31,600 nt of DNA. Source: JACZST01 sp964195155 (GTDB lineage Bacteria; Actinomycetota; Acidimicrobiia; Spongiisociales; UBA5794). The stretch is taken from the NCBI GenBank assembly GCA_964195155.1, contig CAXMOP010000023.1:1-31600 (forward strand), written 5' to 3'. Below, one piece after another: positions 15,075-23,402 of this stretch (position 1 is the stretch's first letter; every line of letters begins with the position of its first letter). Below the pieces are notes generated by a model that was not told the origin of the DNA, did no database searches, and was given only the letters and a program-made list of their open reading frames with translations. The translations under genes were made by a program, and so were the position numbers.

Positions 15075-15944
15075 ATGACTTCTTCTCTTCCTATCTCTTT
15101 TCTCTCAGACTTCGGTCACGAAGATGAGTTCGTCGGCGTTGTGCACGGCGTCATCGCCAAGATCGCGCCCGACGCCACGGTGATCGATATCGGACACGAC
15201 TTTCCGAGGGGCGATGTGCAGGCGGCGTCCCTCGCCCTGCTGCGGGCGATCCAATACCTTCCGAACGGCGTGGCGCTCGCGGTGGTCGACCCCGGGGTCG
15301 GGACCGAGCGGGCAGCGATCGCGGCCAGGACACCGTGGGGATTCTTCGTTGGCCCGGACAACGGGGTGCTTGCGGCGGCGGTGGCGATGACCGGGAGCGC
15401 CGATCTCATCGTCTCCATCGAGAACCCGGAGTATCGACTCCCTGCTGAAGGAGAGACCTTCCACGGGCGCGACATCTTTGCGCCGGCGGCTGCGGTGCTT
15501 GCTTCCGGCGAGGCGGAGATCGGTGACCTCGGGTCCGAGGTGGATCCAAGAACCGTCGTGCCGATGATGTTGCCCCTGGTCGAGGAGGATCGATTTGGTG
15601 GGGTGAACGGAGAGGTGTTGTGGGTCGACCACTTCGGCAACGCCCAGACCAACGTCACTCCCGATGATCTGTCATCGGTTGGCTTCGAGCCGAGAGCCGA
15701 CGTGACCGCGTTGATCGCGGGGGTGGAGCATCGAATGCCCTGGGTCGAGGCGTACGCCCATGTGCCAAGTGGTGAGGCCATGGTCCATGTCGACTCGTAC
15801 GGCCAGATCGCCATCGCGGTTCGCGATGGTCGTGCCGATGAGCGCTTCTCGTTGGCTGCGGGTGTCGCGCTGTCGTTCAAGCGCCCGGGCAACGGCGATG
15901 CTCTCACGGTCGTCTCGGATGACGATGATCTTGCTCAGGAGTGA
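15075..15944 (+). CDS. SAM hydrolase (SAM hydroxide adenosyltransferase, DUF62 family)
   Basis: 289 aa, ATG start. DUF62 proteins hydrolyse S-adenosylmethionine to adenosine and methionine using a water activated by an Asp-Arg-His triad; they are related to the SAM-dependent fluorinase and chlorinase. The N-terminus SFLSDFGHEDEFVGVVHGVI is typical. The triad is visible in VVDPGVGTERAAI (Asp and Arg) and TFHGRDIFAPAAA (His). YRLPAEGETF and the C-terminal barrel segment GEVLWVDHFGNAQTN with HVDSYGQIAIA are also conserved. The halogenase-specific chloride loop was not found, so the hydrolase is favoured. The gene follows mvaB across a repeat tract and does not obviously belong to the same pathway. 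Confidence 0.85.
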   Translation: MTSSLPISFLSDFGHEDEFVGVVHGVIAKIAPDATVIDIGHDFPRGDVQAASLALLRAIQYLPNGVALAVVDPGVGTERAAIAARTPWGFFVGPDNGVLAAAVAMTGSADLIVSIENPEYRLPAEGETFHGRDIFAPAAAVLASGEAEIGDLGSEVDPRTVVPMMLPLVEEDRFGGVNGEVLWVDHFGNAQTNVTPDDLSSVGFEPRADVTALIAGVEHRMPWVEAYAHVPSGEAMVHVDSYGQIAIAVRDGRADERFSLAAGVALSFKRPGNGDALTVVSDDDDLAQE

Positions 15945-15960
15945 GCCCGGCTATCCGGAT

Positions 15961-16056
15961 TCAGGGAGTCAATCCAGTGGTCGCAAGCTTTATGACAAAG
16001 GCGCCAAGGATGAGAACGACCAGCCCGATGACGACGAACGCAGTGAACGGACGCAT
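15961..16056 (-). CDS. Small single-span membrane protein, 31 aa
   Basis: The minus strand from ATG 16056 to TGA 15961 encodes 31 residues: MRPFTAFVV, a hydrophobic stretch of about 18 residues ending LILGAFVIK, and a short tail LATTGLTP. It is one clean membrane span with a basic N-terminus. MRPFTA-type tiny membrane proteins occur in other actinobacteria as hypothetical proteins, to my recollection. It is too short for usual gene finding. The gap between the SAM hydrolase and glutaredoxin genes has no other gene. No strong ribosome site is seen, so expression is uncertain, and chance hydrophobicity cannot be excluded. Confidence 0.45.
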   Translation of the reverse strand: MRPFTAFVVIGLVVLILGAFVIKLATTGLTP

Positions 16057-16077
16057 CGCGGCGACGATAATGGCGCC

Positions 16078-16344
16078 GTGACCGACCAGCTGCTCTTCAT
16101 GACCAGGCAGGGGTGTCACCTGTGTGAGGACGCGCTGCGACTGCTCGACGGCATTCCGCTCGAGATCATCGACATCGACGACGATCCGGCGCTGCTGGCA
16201 CGCTACGACCAGCGGGTTCCCGTGTTGCTCGACCCGAAAACCGGCATGGTGTTGATGGAGGGCGAGTTCGAACCTGGCCAGGTCCGGCAGCTGCGCCGGG
16301 CGCTCAGCATCGGGCCTTCGCTCCTCAGCAGGTGGCGCCGCTGA
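16078..16344 (+). CDS. Glutaredoxin-like thiol-redox protein
   Basis: 88 aa from GTG 16078. The sequence begins TDQLLFMTRQGCHLCEDALR, a thioredoxin-fold strand followed by a C-x2-C active site (Cys-His-Leu-Cys), then EIIDIDDDPALLARYDQRVPVLL, where the VP is the cis-proline loop typical of the family. It matches the short DUF836/glutaredoxin-family proteins common in Actinobacteria. It should act as a cytosolic disulfide reductase or electron carrier; the partner is unknown. The start was chosen because the fold begins here; the frame extends upstream over the SAM hydrolase gene without family sequence. A mycothiol-using organism would often couple such proteins to mycothiol. Confidence 0.75.
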   Translation: MTDQLLFMTRQGCHLCEDALRLLDGIPLEIIDIDDDPALLARYDQRVPVLLDPKTGMVLMEGEFEPGQVRQLRRALSIGPSLLSRWRR

Positions 16345-16474
16345 CTACCGATTCGTCAAGGGTCGCCGCACAGGTTCCCTCACCTGGCGTGCGCGGAGAG
16401 ACGTCGACACAACGCACCCCGCCAGACGCGTCGTGGGTTGGGCTTTGCCGCCGAGGACCGCGCAGATCTGTCGC

Positions 16475-17707
16475 TCAGTGGAGGGCGGGCTGCGTGTGCA
16501 CGACCACGTTTCCGCTGATCGTCTTGTGGACGGGGCAGCGGTCGGCGATCTCGAAGAGTCGCTGCCGTTGCGCCGCATCCAATGGACCGGCAAGTTCGAT
16601 CTCGCGTTGGATCTCGTCGACGACTCCCTCCTCGGTCTCGCAGTATTCGCAGTCCCTGGCGTGGACCTTGCGGTGGGTCAAACGCACCGTTACCGACTCC
16701 AGCGGCCACCGTTGCCGGTCGGCGTACATCCGCAGCGTTATCGAGGTGCAGCTGCCAAGGGCCGTCAGGAGATAGTCGTAGGGGGTGGGGCCGGCGTTGC
16801 TCCCTCCAACCGACGTCGGCTCATCGGCGATCAGTGGGAAGCCGTTTGCGATGACCTCGGTGCGGAACCCATCCTCGGTGCGCACCACGGTGACGCTCTC
16901 CGGGGCGTCGGCGACGAAGTCGGGTTGGGCGTGGGAGGTGAGGTCTCCGCTGGTATACCGGGTCGACCAGGAAGCGATGACCTCTGCGGCGTAGCGAGCG
17001 TCGTCGTCTTTGGTGATGAGGTGATCGGCGGTGTCGAGCGATACGAAGCTCTTTGGATGACGGGCTGCCTCGAAGATTTCTGCGGCATTGTCGACGCTCA
17101 CCGTGTTGTCGATTGGAGAATGCAGCACGAGGAGCGGCCGATCAATTGCACCGATCGACGCCGCGAGGTCAACCTTCGCTATGTCTTCGAGCAGTTGCTC
17201 GCTGAGGGTGACCGGTCGTCCAGCAAGCATCACTTCGGCCTCCCCTTCCGCCCGGATCTTTTCGATATCGTCGGCGATGTGGGTCCTGATGTGGGAGGGG
17301 CTCGACGGTGCTCCGATCGTGGCCACGGCCTTGACTCTTGGGAGTGACGGCGTTGCCGCCAGGGCCACGGCGCCCCCAAGAGAGTGGCCGATCACAATTT
17401 CTGGAGCGTCGTAGTGGTCGCGCAAGAAGTGGGTGGCGGCCATGAAGTCGGCAACATTGGTGGTGAAGTTCGTATCGATGAAGTCGCCCTCGCTTTCGCC
17501 AAGGCCGGCGAAGTCGAAGCGGAGGGTGGCGATTCCGTGCTGCGCAAGGGTCTCGGTGATGCGGCCGATTGCCCGCAGGTTCTTGGAGCACGTGAAGCAA
17601 TGGGCATAGAGGGCATAGCCGATGGGCTCACCCGTGACGGGATAGTCGATGCGGCCGCTCAGAAGATCGCCGCGTTCGTTGGCGAAGGTGACTCGTTCGT
17701 GTCTCAT
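16475..17707 (-). CDS. Bifunctional alpha/beta hydrolase-OsmC peroxidase fusion
   Basis: 410 aa from ATG 17707. Residues 1-265 are an alpha/beta hydrolase with nucleophile GHSLGG, acid in HSPIDNTV and His in TADHLITK; the oxyanion strand is ALYAHCFTCSKN. Residues about 275-410 are an OsmC/Ohr-like domain, with the two redox cysteines in TALGSCTSITLRMYA and CPVHKTISGN. The family is known as a natural fusion of both domains; the OsmC part reduces organic hydroperoxides, and the hydrolase may act on ester substrates. CEYCETEEG adds a further C-x2-C. The gene converges with the glutaredoxin gene, and its start is back to back with rex, so redox stress is a shared theme. Confidence 0.85.
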   Translation of the reverse strand: MRHERVTFANERGDLLSGRIDYPVTGEPIGYALYAHCFTCSKNLRAIGRITETLAQHGIATLRFDFAGLGESEGDFIDTNFTTNVADFMAATHFLRDHYDAPEIVIGHSLGGAVALAATPSLPRVKAVATIGAPSSPSHIRTHIADDIEKIRAEGEAEVMLAGRPVTLSEQLLEDIAKVDLAASIGAIDRPLLVLHSPIDNTVSVDNAAEIFEAARHPKSFVSLDTADHLITKDDDARYAAEVIASWSTRYTSGDLTSHAQPDFVADAPESVTVVRTEDGFRTEVIANGFPLIADEPTSVGGSNAGPTPYDYLLTALGSCTSITLRMYADRQRWPLESVTVRLTHRKVHARDCEYCETEEGVVDEIQREIELAGPLDAAQRQRLFEIADRCPVHKTISGNVVVHTQPALH

Positions 17708-17859
17708 GGATCCAGGTTGGCAGGTTCGTCCTGGGGCCGTGCAGCGTGGCACAGAGGAGTCGACCGGCAGTCGAATGGAACCCAGCGGGCTACCGGTGAC
17801 CGATGGCTGAAGGCCAACGACCTTTGGGATCTGGCACGGCGTTTACTATCCACGGGCGA

Positions 17860-18474
17860 ATGAAGGCCAGCATCCCTGCGGCAACTGTGGCCAGGCTCCC
17901 TGTGTACCTGCGGGGGCTCCTTTCGCTTCCGTCACACCGGACCACCTGTTCATCCCAGGAGTTGGCCGAGATCTCCGGTGTCAAATCTGCGCAAGTGCGA
18001 AAGGATCTTTCGCTGGTCGGGCTCCGGGGCGTCCGCGGCGTCGGGTACGACATCGATGGGCTCCGCCATCAAATCACCAGCCTGCTCGGTCTCGACCGCG
18101 AGTACCGCGTGGTGATTGTTGGCGCCGGCAACCTGGGGAGAGCTCTTGCCGCCTTTGAGGGCTTCGGCGAGTGGGGGTTCACGGCGGTCGCTCTCTTTGA
18201 TGTCGACCCGGCAAAGGTCGGCACCACGGTCGCCGGCCTGCCGGTCGCGTCACTGTCGCGTCTCGAGGAGATCGTTCAAAACCGCGACGCCTCGATCGGC
18301 ATCATTGCGACGCCGCCGGAGGTCGCCCAGGAGGTTGCCGACCGCTTATCGGCGGCCGGAATTCGCTCGATTCTCAACTTCGCCCCCACCGTGCTCAAGG
18401 TCGACGGGACCGAGGTGCGCAGGGTCGACCTGTCGTCGGAGCTCCAGATCCTGGCCCATCATCTGCAGGAGTGA
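17860..18474 (+). CDS. rex: Redox-sensing transcriptional repressor Rex
   Basis: 204 aa from ATG 17860. Rex binds NADH or NAD+ and derepresses respiration and fermentation genes when NADH is high. The N-terminal winged helix carries SSQELAEISGVKSAQVRKDLS and the GVRGVGYDID wing. The Rossmann NAD(H) domain starts VVIVGAGNLGRALAAF, followed by FDVDPAKVGTTV and IIATPPEVAQEVADRL, and ends with the domain-swap helix ELQILAHHL. Normal length. TACTAT at 17844-17849 is a likely -10 box, close enough to the ATG to give a very short leader. The gene is convergent with the adjacent respiratory operon (18694-24427), so regulation of that operon is a reasonable but untested guess. No clear TTGTGAAnnnnTTCACAA site was seen. 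Confidence 0.9.
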   Translation: MKASIPAATVARLPVYLRGLLSLPSHRTTCSSQELAEISGVKSAQVRKDLSLVGLRGVRGVGYDIDGLRHQITSLLGLDREYRVVIVGAGNLGRALAAFEGFGEWGFTAVALFDVDPAKVGTTVAGLPVASLSRLEEIVQNRDASIGIIATPPEVAQEVADRLSAAGIRSILNFAPTVLKVDGTEVRRVDLSSELQILAHHLQE

Positions 18475-18693
18475 GTCGCGGTAGCGAAGTAGCGAAGGCA
18501 GCTACTGATCTACTGATAACTCTCGACTCTCGACTCACTCTCGTTCGCCTCCCCCGCAATCCTGGGGAGACGCGGAGTCGCAGCAGCGGCTCCGCAGAGG
18601 GGGCGTCAAACCAAGAGCCCCCTCCGCTCGGCGGCTCCGCCGCCTCGCGCCTCCCCCGCGGCGCTGCCGCTTGCGGGGGAGGCGGCCGAGCCT
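18472..18693. repeat. Structured convergent gap: GAGTC tract and 13-bp inverted repeat
   Basis: The gap begins at the rex stop with GAGTCGC, GTAGC/CTAC words and ACTCTCGACTCTCGACTC. Then GCCTCCCCCGCAA (18547-18559) pairs exactly with TTGCGGGGGAGGC (18671-18683), enclosing several smaller GC hairpins. It probably ends transcripts from both rex and the respiratory operon. No gene is seen in it. Confidence 0.6.
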
Positions 18694-19173
18694 CTACTCC
18701 TCTGCCTCGGACTCGTAGAGGTTGAGGGCAAGCACGAACATCAGGAAGAGGATGAACGAGCCGAGCGCGAGCGCGATCGCCGGCACCCGCATCTGCAGGG
18801 CGTTCAGCCCTTCGATGTCGGCCGGTCGGATTCCCCGCGGTGCGTAGACCACGAACAGGGTTCCGCCGATGGTCAGCCAGCCAAACGCTGCTGCGCCGGT
18901 CAGCAGGAACGACAGCCGGCCCCCAACGTTGGTGGCAAGGATCAGCCAGGCGGCACCGACAAAGACCAGGACGGCTCCGATCGCGATCGTGAGGCCGCGC
19001 ATCATCACCGAAAAGTCGGTCAGCTCCCCGGCGTCGTCGGTGCGGTTGTAAACCTGGCCGGCCAGGTCCTGGACGCCTTCGCGCACGAACGGGACCATGG
19101 CAAGCAGCACTGCAATCAGGCCAAGCAAACCGAGCCACTCGAGCCTGGTCAGGCCCCGCTGGTCCCGAACCAT
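18694..19173 (-). CDS. Four-helix membrane protein at the end of the bc-type operon
   Basis: 159 aa from ATG 19173, which overlaps the preceding TGA by one base (TGATG); an in-frame GTG one codon earlier also exists. Four membrane segments lie near residues 10-27, 58-80, 85-105 and 128-150. The first (GLTRLEWLGLLGLIAVLLAMV) follows a short basic N-terminus and is faintly like a Flp-type pilin helix, but three more helices follow, so a pilin is unlikely. No cofactor ligand motif (His pairs, CxxCH) is seen. Position as the last cistron, translationally coupled to the diheme cytochrome gene, suggests an accessory subunit of the cytochrome complex. Family not recognised. Confidence 0.6.
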   Translation of the reverse strand: MVRDQRGLTRLEWLGLLGLIAVLLAMVPFVREGVQDLAGQVYNRTDDAGELTDFSVMMRGLTIAIGAVLVFVGAAWLILATNVGGRLSFLLTGAAAFGWLTIGGTLFVVYAPRGIRPADIEGLNALQMRVPAIALALGSFILFLMFVLALNLYESEAEE

Positions 19174-20774
19174 CACAGGGTCCTCTCGTACTGGGCGATC
19201 AGCTCGATGTCATCCTGGGTCAGCGAGGCCCCGAAGCCCGGCATCCTGCCGGTCCCGATGCCGTTGACACCGTACGGCGCAGCGTTGTCGGTGCCGGTGA
19301 TGATGAACTCGATGTGGTCCTCGATGTCGGAGAATTGCACGACCGTGCGTCCGTCGTTGATGGCAGGCCCCCAAGCGCCGCGTCCGGGGCCAACTTCGAA
19401 GGTCGAGCCTGCGCTGAACCCGCCGGTGTGACAGCGGGCGCAAGTGCCGTTGAACAGCCCGACAGCGCGCTCGGCGTCATCGAGCGAAACCGTCGTACCG
19501 GCAACCGCACTCATCGCGGTCGCCACTTCGGCGAAGTCGACCGACCACCGCATGAGTTCGGCCGACTCCTCGAGGAAGACCAATCCCGAAAGGAGCGGTT
19601 CGAGAAAGTCGTCGGCTTTCGCCGCCTTGATTCCCACCAGGAGCAGGTCGCCTTTGAGGTCGGTGAGCATCTGGTCTGCGGCATCGAGGTCGGGTATGGG
19701 GTGATCGGCGTCGTCGGTGTTGGTGAACGGGTTCTCTGGGTCGAAGCGCACGTCGTAGCCGGGCCGCTGGAGCAGCAAGGCGGTTCCATCCGCCCTGAAG
19801 GTCAGCTCGGTCAGGAACTCGCGGGCGATCGCTCCGATCTCGGTGAGTCGCGGCTCGGCGGCATCGGTCAAGCCGTCGCGATCGGTGTCCTGGCCGGGGT
19901 CGTCGCAGGTGGTGAGGGCGAGCTCAGCCGATTCCGGGGTGCAGGTGCCGTCGCCGCCGAGGAGATCGAGCATCTCGTCCTCGAGGTCGCCGGCCGTGGC
20001 AAGGACCACCTCGGCGTCGGTTACGTCATCGATTCTCGCCTGCTGGCGGTTGATCCTGATCTGGGTTGCTTCGGCTCCGTTCTCGGTGCGGAGCAGGGCA
20101 AGGTCGACGTTGCGGTCGGCCTTGGCGACGACCTCGGCCTGTGGGATCTGCTCGGAAGCGATGTAGGCGATGACCTGGTCGACCTCCTGCAGGCTCATCG
20201 ACCCTCCGCCCTCGAGGCCGTTGGCGGGCATCGGTGTACCGGCGCGGCCAAACTCGATGATGAACCGCAGCTCGTCTTCGTCAAACCGGTATAACGCATC
20301 GTTCAGGGACGGCACCAGCCAGGCGGTGGGTACACCGCTGCGGGGTTCGATGAACTCGGTGACGCCGCCGCTGAGATCGGTGCTGTGACACGACACACAC
20401 TCGAAGACCTCGTACCAACGCTTGCCCTCCTCGATGTCGAGTTCCTCGAGCTCGACGGCCGCCTCCGCCGCTCGATCCGACTCGTTGAAGGCATACCAGG
20501 GAAGGATGATTGCCATCGCCGCAGCGGCGATCACCGCGGCGCGCAACACCCTGGTGGTCCGGACGTTCTCGAGCTCGTCGTCGGACAGATACGGGGTCTG
20601 GTTGAGGGGAGAACGCTCGGACGCTGCCGATCGTGATCGCCGACTGTTGACGAACAGGTAGCCCATCCACAACAACAGCAGCGTGATCGCAAGGATGAGC
20701 ACAAGCGAGCCGATGCCGAAGCCACTGCCCGCGACTTCCTGCTCCTGAAGGATTGCGGCGAGCACCTCAAACAC
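19173..20774 (-). CDS. Membrane-anchored diheme cytochrome c of a bc-type complex (QcrC-like)
   Basis: 533 aa, GTG start, overlapping the Rieske gene by eight bases. Two membrane segments (about 20-41 and 78-96) place the rest outside the membrane. Two c-heme sites are visible: CVSCH (C126, C129, H130) with a possible Met ligand in GTPMPANG, and CARCH (C445, C448, H449) with Met in GRMPGFGA (M511). The roughly 300 residues between the heme domains are unusual; they include C278/C290, a likely disulfide, and QDTDRDGLTDAAE (296-304), a calcium-loop-like D-x-D-x-D-G-L-x-D segment. It should pass electrons from the Rieske center to an oxidase or to the soluble carrier. Its twin domains resemble the cc-type subunit of actinobacterial bcc complexes, but the middle does not. 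Confidence 0.8.
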   Translation of the reverse strand: MFEVLAAILQEQEVAGSGFGIGSLVLILAITLLLLWMGYLFVNSRRSRSAASERSPLNQTPYLSDDELENVRTTRVLRAAVIAAAAMAIILPWYAFNESDRAAEAAVELEELDIEEGKRWYEVFECVSCHSTDLSGGVTEFIEPRSGVPTAWLVPSLNDALYRFDEDELRFIIEFGRAGTPMPANGLEGGGSMSLQEVDQVIAYIASEQIPQAEVVAKADRNVDLALLRTENGAEATQIRINRQQARIDDVTDAEVVLATAGDLEDEMLDLLGGDGTCTPESAELALTTCDDPGQDTDRDGLTDAAEPRLTEIGAIAREFLTELTFRADGTALLLQRPGYDVRFDPENPFTNTDDADHPIPDLDAADQMLTDLKGDLLLVGIKAAKADDFLEPLLSGLVFLEESAELMRWSVDFAEVATAMSAVAGTTVSLDDAERAVGLFNGTCARCHTGGFSAGSTFEVGPGRGAWGPAINDGRTVVQFSDIEDHIEFIITGTDNAAPYGVNGIGTGRMPGFGASLTQDDIELIAQYERTL

Positions 20775-21654
20775 AGAAGGGGCCTTGGGGATATTTGGCC
20801 GTTTTGTTCTTGGAGCGTGGGGTCTCGACGATGGTGCCGGTAAGGATGATCAGATCACCGGCGTCGTTCACCTCGACACCGAAACGGTCGAGGTTCCTGG
20901 GCGCCGGGCCCGCCTCGTACTCGCCGTGAATGTTGTATTTCGAGCCGTGGCATGGGCACTCGAATCCCTGTGATGGGATGCAGGTGGGCACCCGGCACCC
21001 GAGGTGGACACATTTCTGCCACAGCGCCATGACCCCTACACCGTCGCCCTCGCCGCCGGCGACGACGAACGGCGTGCTCTCGAAGGACGATCCTTCCAGG
21101 TCGGCTAGGGGGAACAGGGTGACCCAGGACTGAGCGGAAGGAATGAACTTTGGGTCGACCGATCCGGCGACGCTGATTTCCTCCTTGAGGTCGGCGAGGC
21201 TGCCGGCGTTGACCGGCGTCCCGAATCCGCCTCCCAGTTTTGGCCAGATGAAGGCAATGCTGGCGATGGCGAACTGGAGCAGAAAGAGACCGAAAACGGC
21301 GATCAACGCCCGGTTGAAGAACTGTCTACGCGTCACCCCGTACTCGGCTTGAGTCACCGCTACCCGATCGATCAGCGGATCTTCGGTCGGCTCCGGTGGT
21401 AGATCCGGCTCTGGGGCCTCCGGCGGCGCCTCGGTGATGGTCGCAATCGCGGTGGCCTCGCCACCGACCTGCTTGGTCGACTTGGCTTTCTTGGCGCGGG
21501 CCGCCTCGTCCGCGGCCTTTGCTCTCGCATCGAGCTCGTCGGCGGTGACCGGCCCGTCGGTTGGCCCTCGCCGGAAGGCGACGGCGAAGATCCCCGCGAC
21601 GGCGAGGACGCCTGCGATCAAGATCCCGGTGATGAAGATACTGGTCGGGTCCAT
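20767..21654 (-). CDS. qcrA: Rieske [2Fe-2S] protein of a cytochrome bc-type complex
   Basis: 295 aa, ATG start. A membrane helix (6-27) is followed by a long charged and Pro/Glu-rich cytoplasmic segment, then TRRQFF-x-RAL (a twin-arginine motif at R109/R110) before a second helix (about 116-136). The Rieske fold carries CVHLGC (C215, H217, C220) and CPCHGS (C233, C235, H236), giving two Cys and two His ligands plus the disulfide; the usual Thr after the first Cys is Val. The two-helix anchor with an internal Tat-like motif is typical of actinobacterial Rieske proteins, although these often have three helices. It sits between subunit IV and the diheme cytochrome and overlaps the latter by eight bases. 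Confidence 0.9.
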   Translation of the reverse strand: MDPTSIFITGILIAGVLAVAGIFAVAFRRGPTDGPVTADELDARAKAADEAARAKKAKSTKQVGGEATAIATITEAPPEAPEPDLPPEPTEDPLIDRVAVTQAEYGVTRRQFFNRALIAVFGLFLLQFAIASIAFIWPKLGGGFGTPVNAGSLADLKEEISVAGSVDPKFIPSAQSWVTLFPLADLEGSSFESTPFVVAGGEGDGVGVMALWQKCVHLGCRVPTCIPSQGFECPCHGSKYNIHGEYEAGPAPRNLDRFGVEVNDAGDLIILTGTIVETPRSKNKTAKYPQGPFCV

Positions 21655-21656
21655 GG

Positions 21657-22598
21657 CTAGTCGAGCACCTCTAACAGGTCATCGAAGAAGATGCCGTCGC
21701 GCCACGGGAAGACGAAGTTGAACCCCGGCCCTCTGAAAAACGAGCCGAAGATGGTGAGGATGGCGGCGGCGACGATGAAGAACGTGAAGATCGTGATTGC
21801 CAGCTTCCGATCCGACGGGCGGATCGACGGGGTCTTGTCCACAAACGGGATGAACATCAGCGCCACCAGGCCGAGGCCAGGAAGGAGCACGCCGGCGACC
21901 ATCGGATCGAAATAGGCGAGGAGCTCTTGGAGGCCGAGGAAATACCACGGGGCCTTCGACGGGTTTGGCTGCTCGTTGAAGTTGGCAAACTCGAGCAGCG
22001 GTGCCTCGATGAAGATCGATATCGCGATCAACACGAAGCTGATGATCAGCAGCGCCACGAACTCGATGGCCAGGAGGTGCGGCCACACGCTGACCTTGTC
22101 GGTCGGCTCCCGCTTGACCTGCTGGATCGCCCCGGCCTTCACGACGGTGAGCAGGCGCTGTGTCCTCACCCCTTCGGGCACCGCCTGGGCCGGGGAGGTG
22201 AGGTTCGTGGTGGCCGGCGCCGGCGCGGTGGCCACAGCCGTTCCCCCTCCGGTCGGTGCGCCCCCGGCGGCCGGGGCGGTGGTCGGATCGGGAAGCCCGT
22301 CCGCCTTTGCCCTGGCGCGGGTGGCTCGGAGCAGGATGTGCTCCGGGACTCCGGTATCCGCGGACAACACCGCAATGTCAACGCCTCCGTTGCCCGATGG
22401 CGCCGCGGCGGCAGTGTCAGCGGCAGGCGGCGCCGATGGGACCGCTTCGGTCGGAACTGCCGGTTCCGGCGCCGCGGCTGCCGTTGCCGGCTCGTCCCCG
22501 AAGCCTGCCTCGGCCAACACCTCTTCGACCGGGCGGCCCTCTGCCTTGGCTCGAGCCTCCGCCGATCGGCGCCTGATGTGTTCTGGGACTTCGGCCAA
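21657..22598 (-). CDS. Cytochrome b subunit IV (PetD-like), with N-terminal repeat extension
   Basis: 313 aa from TTG 22598, which follows TAAGGAGAAGCT (stop of the previous gene overlapping a ribosome site). Residues 170-313 are the C-terminal part of cytochrome b: three membrane helices and FNEQPNPSKAPWYFLGLQELL, where APWY stands for the PEWY quinol-site motif. The 165-residue N-terminal extension is unusual. It contains two copies of the motif VPEHI-x2-R[SA]-x2-ARAKA-x-G (residues 4-21 and 84-101), separated by Ala/Pro-rich linker. The extension should lie in the cytoplasm. The same duplicated motif occurs in the cytochrome c of the divergent transcript. Split b6/IV organisation differs from the single long QcrB of most actinobacteria. 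Confidence 0.85.
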   Translation of the reverse strand: MAEVPEHIRRRSAEARAKAEGRPVEEVLAEAGFGDEPATAAAAPEPAVPTEAVPSAPPAADTAAAAPSGNGGVDIAVLSADTGVPEHILLRATRARAKADGLPDPTTAPAAGGAPTGGGTAVATAPAPATTNLTSPAQAVPEGVRTQRLLTVVKAGAIQQVKREPTDKVSVWPHLLAIEFVALLIISFVLIAISIFIEAPLLEFANFNEQPNPSKAPWYFLGLQELLAYFDPMVAGVLLPGLGLVALMFIPFVDKTPSIRPSDRKLAITIFTFFIVAAAILTIFGSFFRGPGFNFVFPWRDGIFFDDLLEVLD

Positions 22599-22607
22599 AG
22601 CTTCTCC

Positions 22608-23390
22608 TTAGAGCGGGCCGGATACGCCGCCGTCTTTGCGCACCCGCCAGAAATGAACCGCCATGAACAGCACGATGATGAACGGGAGGAATAGGACATG
22701 GAGGACGTACCACCGCAACAGGGTGTCCGCCGAAATCTGTACGCCACCAATCAGGGCAAAGCTCACGTGATCACCGAACACGGGCGCGTAGGTCCCCATC
22801 GTCATTCCCACGGTGAACGCCCACAGTGCAAGCTGGTCCCACGGGAGCAGATAGCCGCTGAAGGAGAGCAGCAGCGTGAGCAACAAGAGAATCACACCGA
22901 CCACCCAATTGAACTCCCTTGGCGGCTTGTAGGCGCCGTGATAGAAGACCCGGGCCATGTGCAGGAAGACCGTCAACACCATGAGGTGGGCGCCCCACCG
23001 GTGCATGTTGCGGATGAACTGTCCGAACGCGACGTCGGTGGCCAGGGCCTGGATGTCGAAATAGGCCTGTGGCGAGGTCGGCCGGTAGTAGAACATCAGA
23101 AAGATGCCGGTGATCGTCAGCACGATGAACAGGAAGAAGGACAGGCCGCCGAGACAGAGCGTGTACGAGAGGCGCACCCCGTGGCGCTTCACCTTCACCG
23201 GGTGCAGGTGGTAGAGAACGTTGTTCATCACCACGTACGAGCGGTTGCGCGGCGAGTCCGAGTAGCCGCCGCGAAACGGCGAGCCCGGTCGAAATATCGA
23301 CGTCCATACCTGGCTCTCGCGCAACATGTCGGTTAGGTCGGTGACTACCCCTCCGAGCCCCCGCCCGCTGTCACCGTTGCCGTTTGCCAC
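22608..23390 (-). CDS. Cytochrome b6-type subunit with conserved heme-ci cysteine
   Basis: 260 aa from GTG 23390, preceded by AGGAGA. It has four membrane helices and the heme b ligand pairs H130/H144 and H231/H246; the 15-residue spacing in the second pair is the b6 pattern. FYYRPT, HRW, PRE, SGYLLPWDQ and terminal SGPL match b6 closely. C79 in SYTLCLGGLSFFLF aligns with the FYCLGGIT cysteine of b6f and Firmicutes cytochrome b, which binds heme ci (cn) covalently near the quinone-reducing site. The protein should therefore carry this extra heme. It oxidises menaquinol together with the subunit IV and Rieske products. A 70-residue N-terminal extension precedes helix A. Ferredoxin gene lies immediately upstream in the operon. 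Confidence 0.9.
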   Translation of the reverse strand: MANGNGDSGRGLGGVVTDLTDMLRESQVWTSIFRPGSPFRGGYSDSPRNRSYVVMNNVLYHLHPVKVKRHGVRLSYTLCLGGLSFFLFIVLTITGIFLMFYYRPTSPQAYFDIQALATDVAFGQFIRNMHRWGAHLMVLTVFLHMARVFYHGAYKPPREFNWVVGVILLLLTLLLSFSGYLLPWDQLALWAFTVGMTMGTYAPVFGDHVSFALIGGVQISADTLLRWYVLHVLFLPFIIVLFMAVHFWRVRKDGGVSGPL

Positions 23391-23402
23391 CGATTGACTC
23401 TC

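Noticed and set aside
18694..19173. Flp-type pilin based on the first helix
   Set aside because: Three more membrane helices follow, no prepilin processing context is present, and the gene is coupled to a cytochrome gene.
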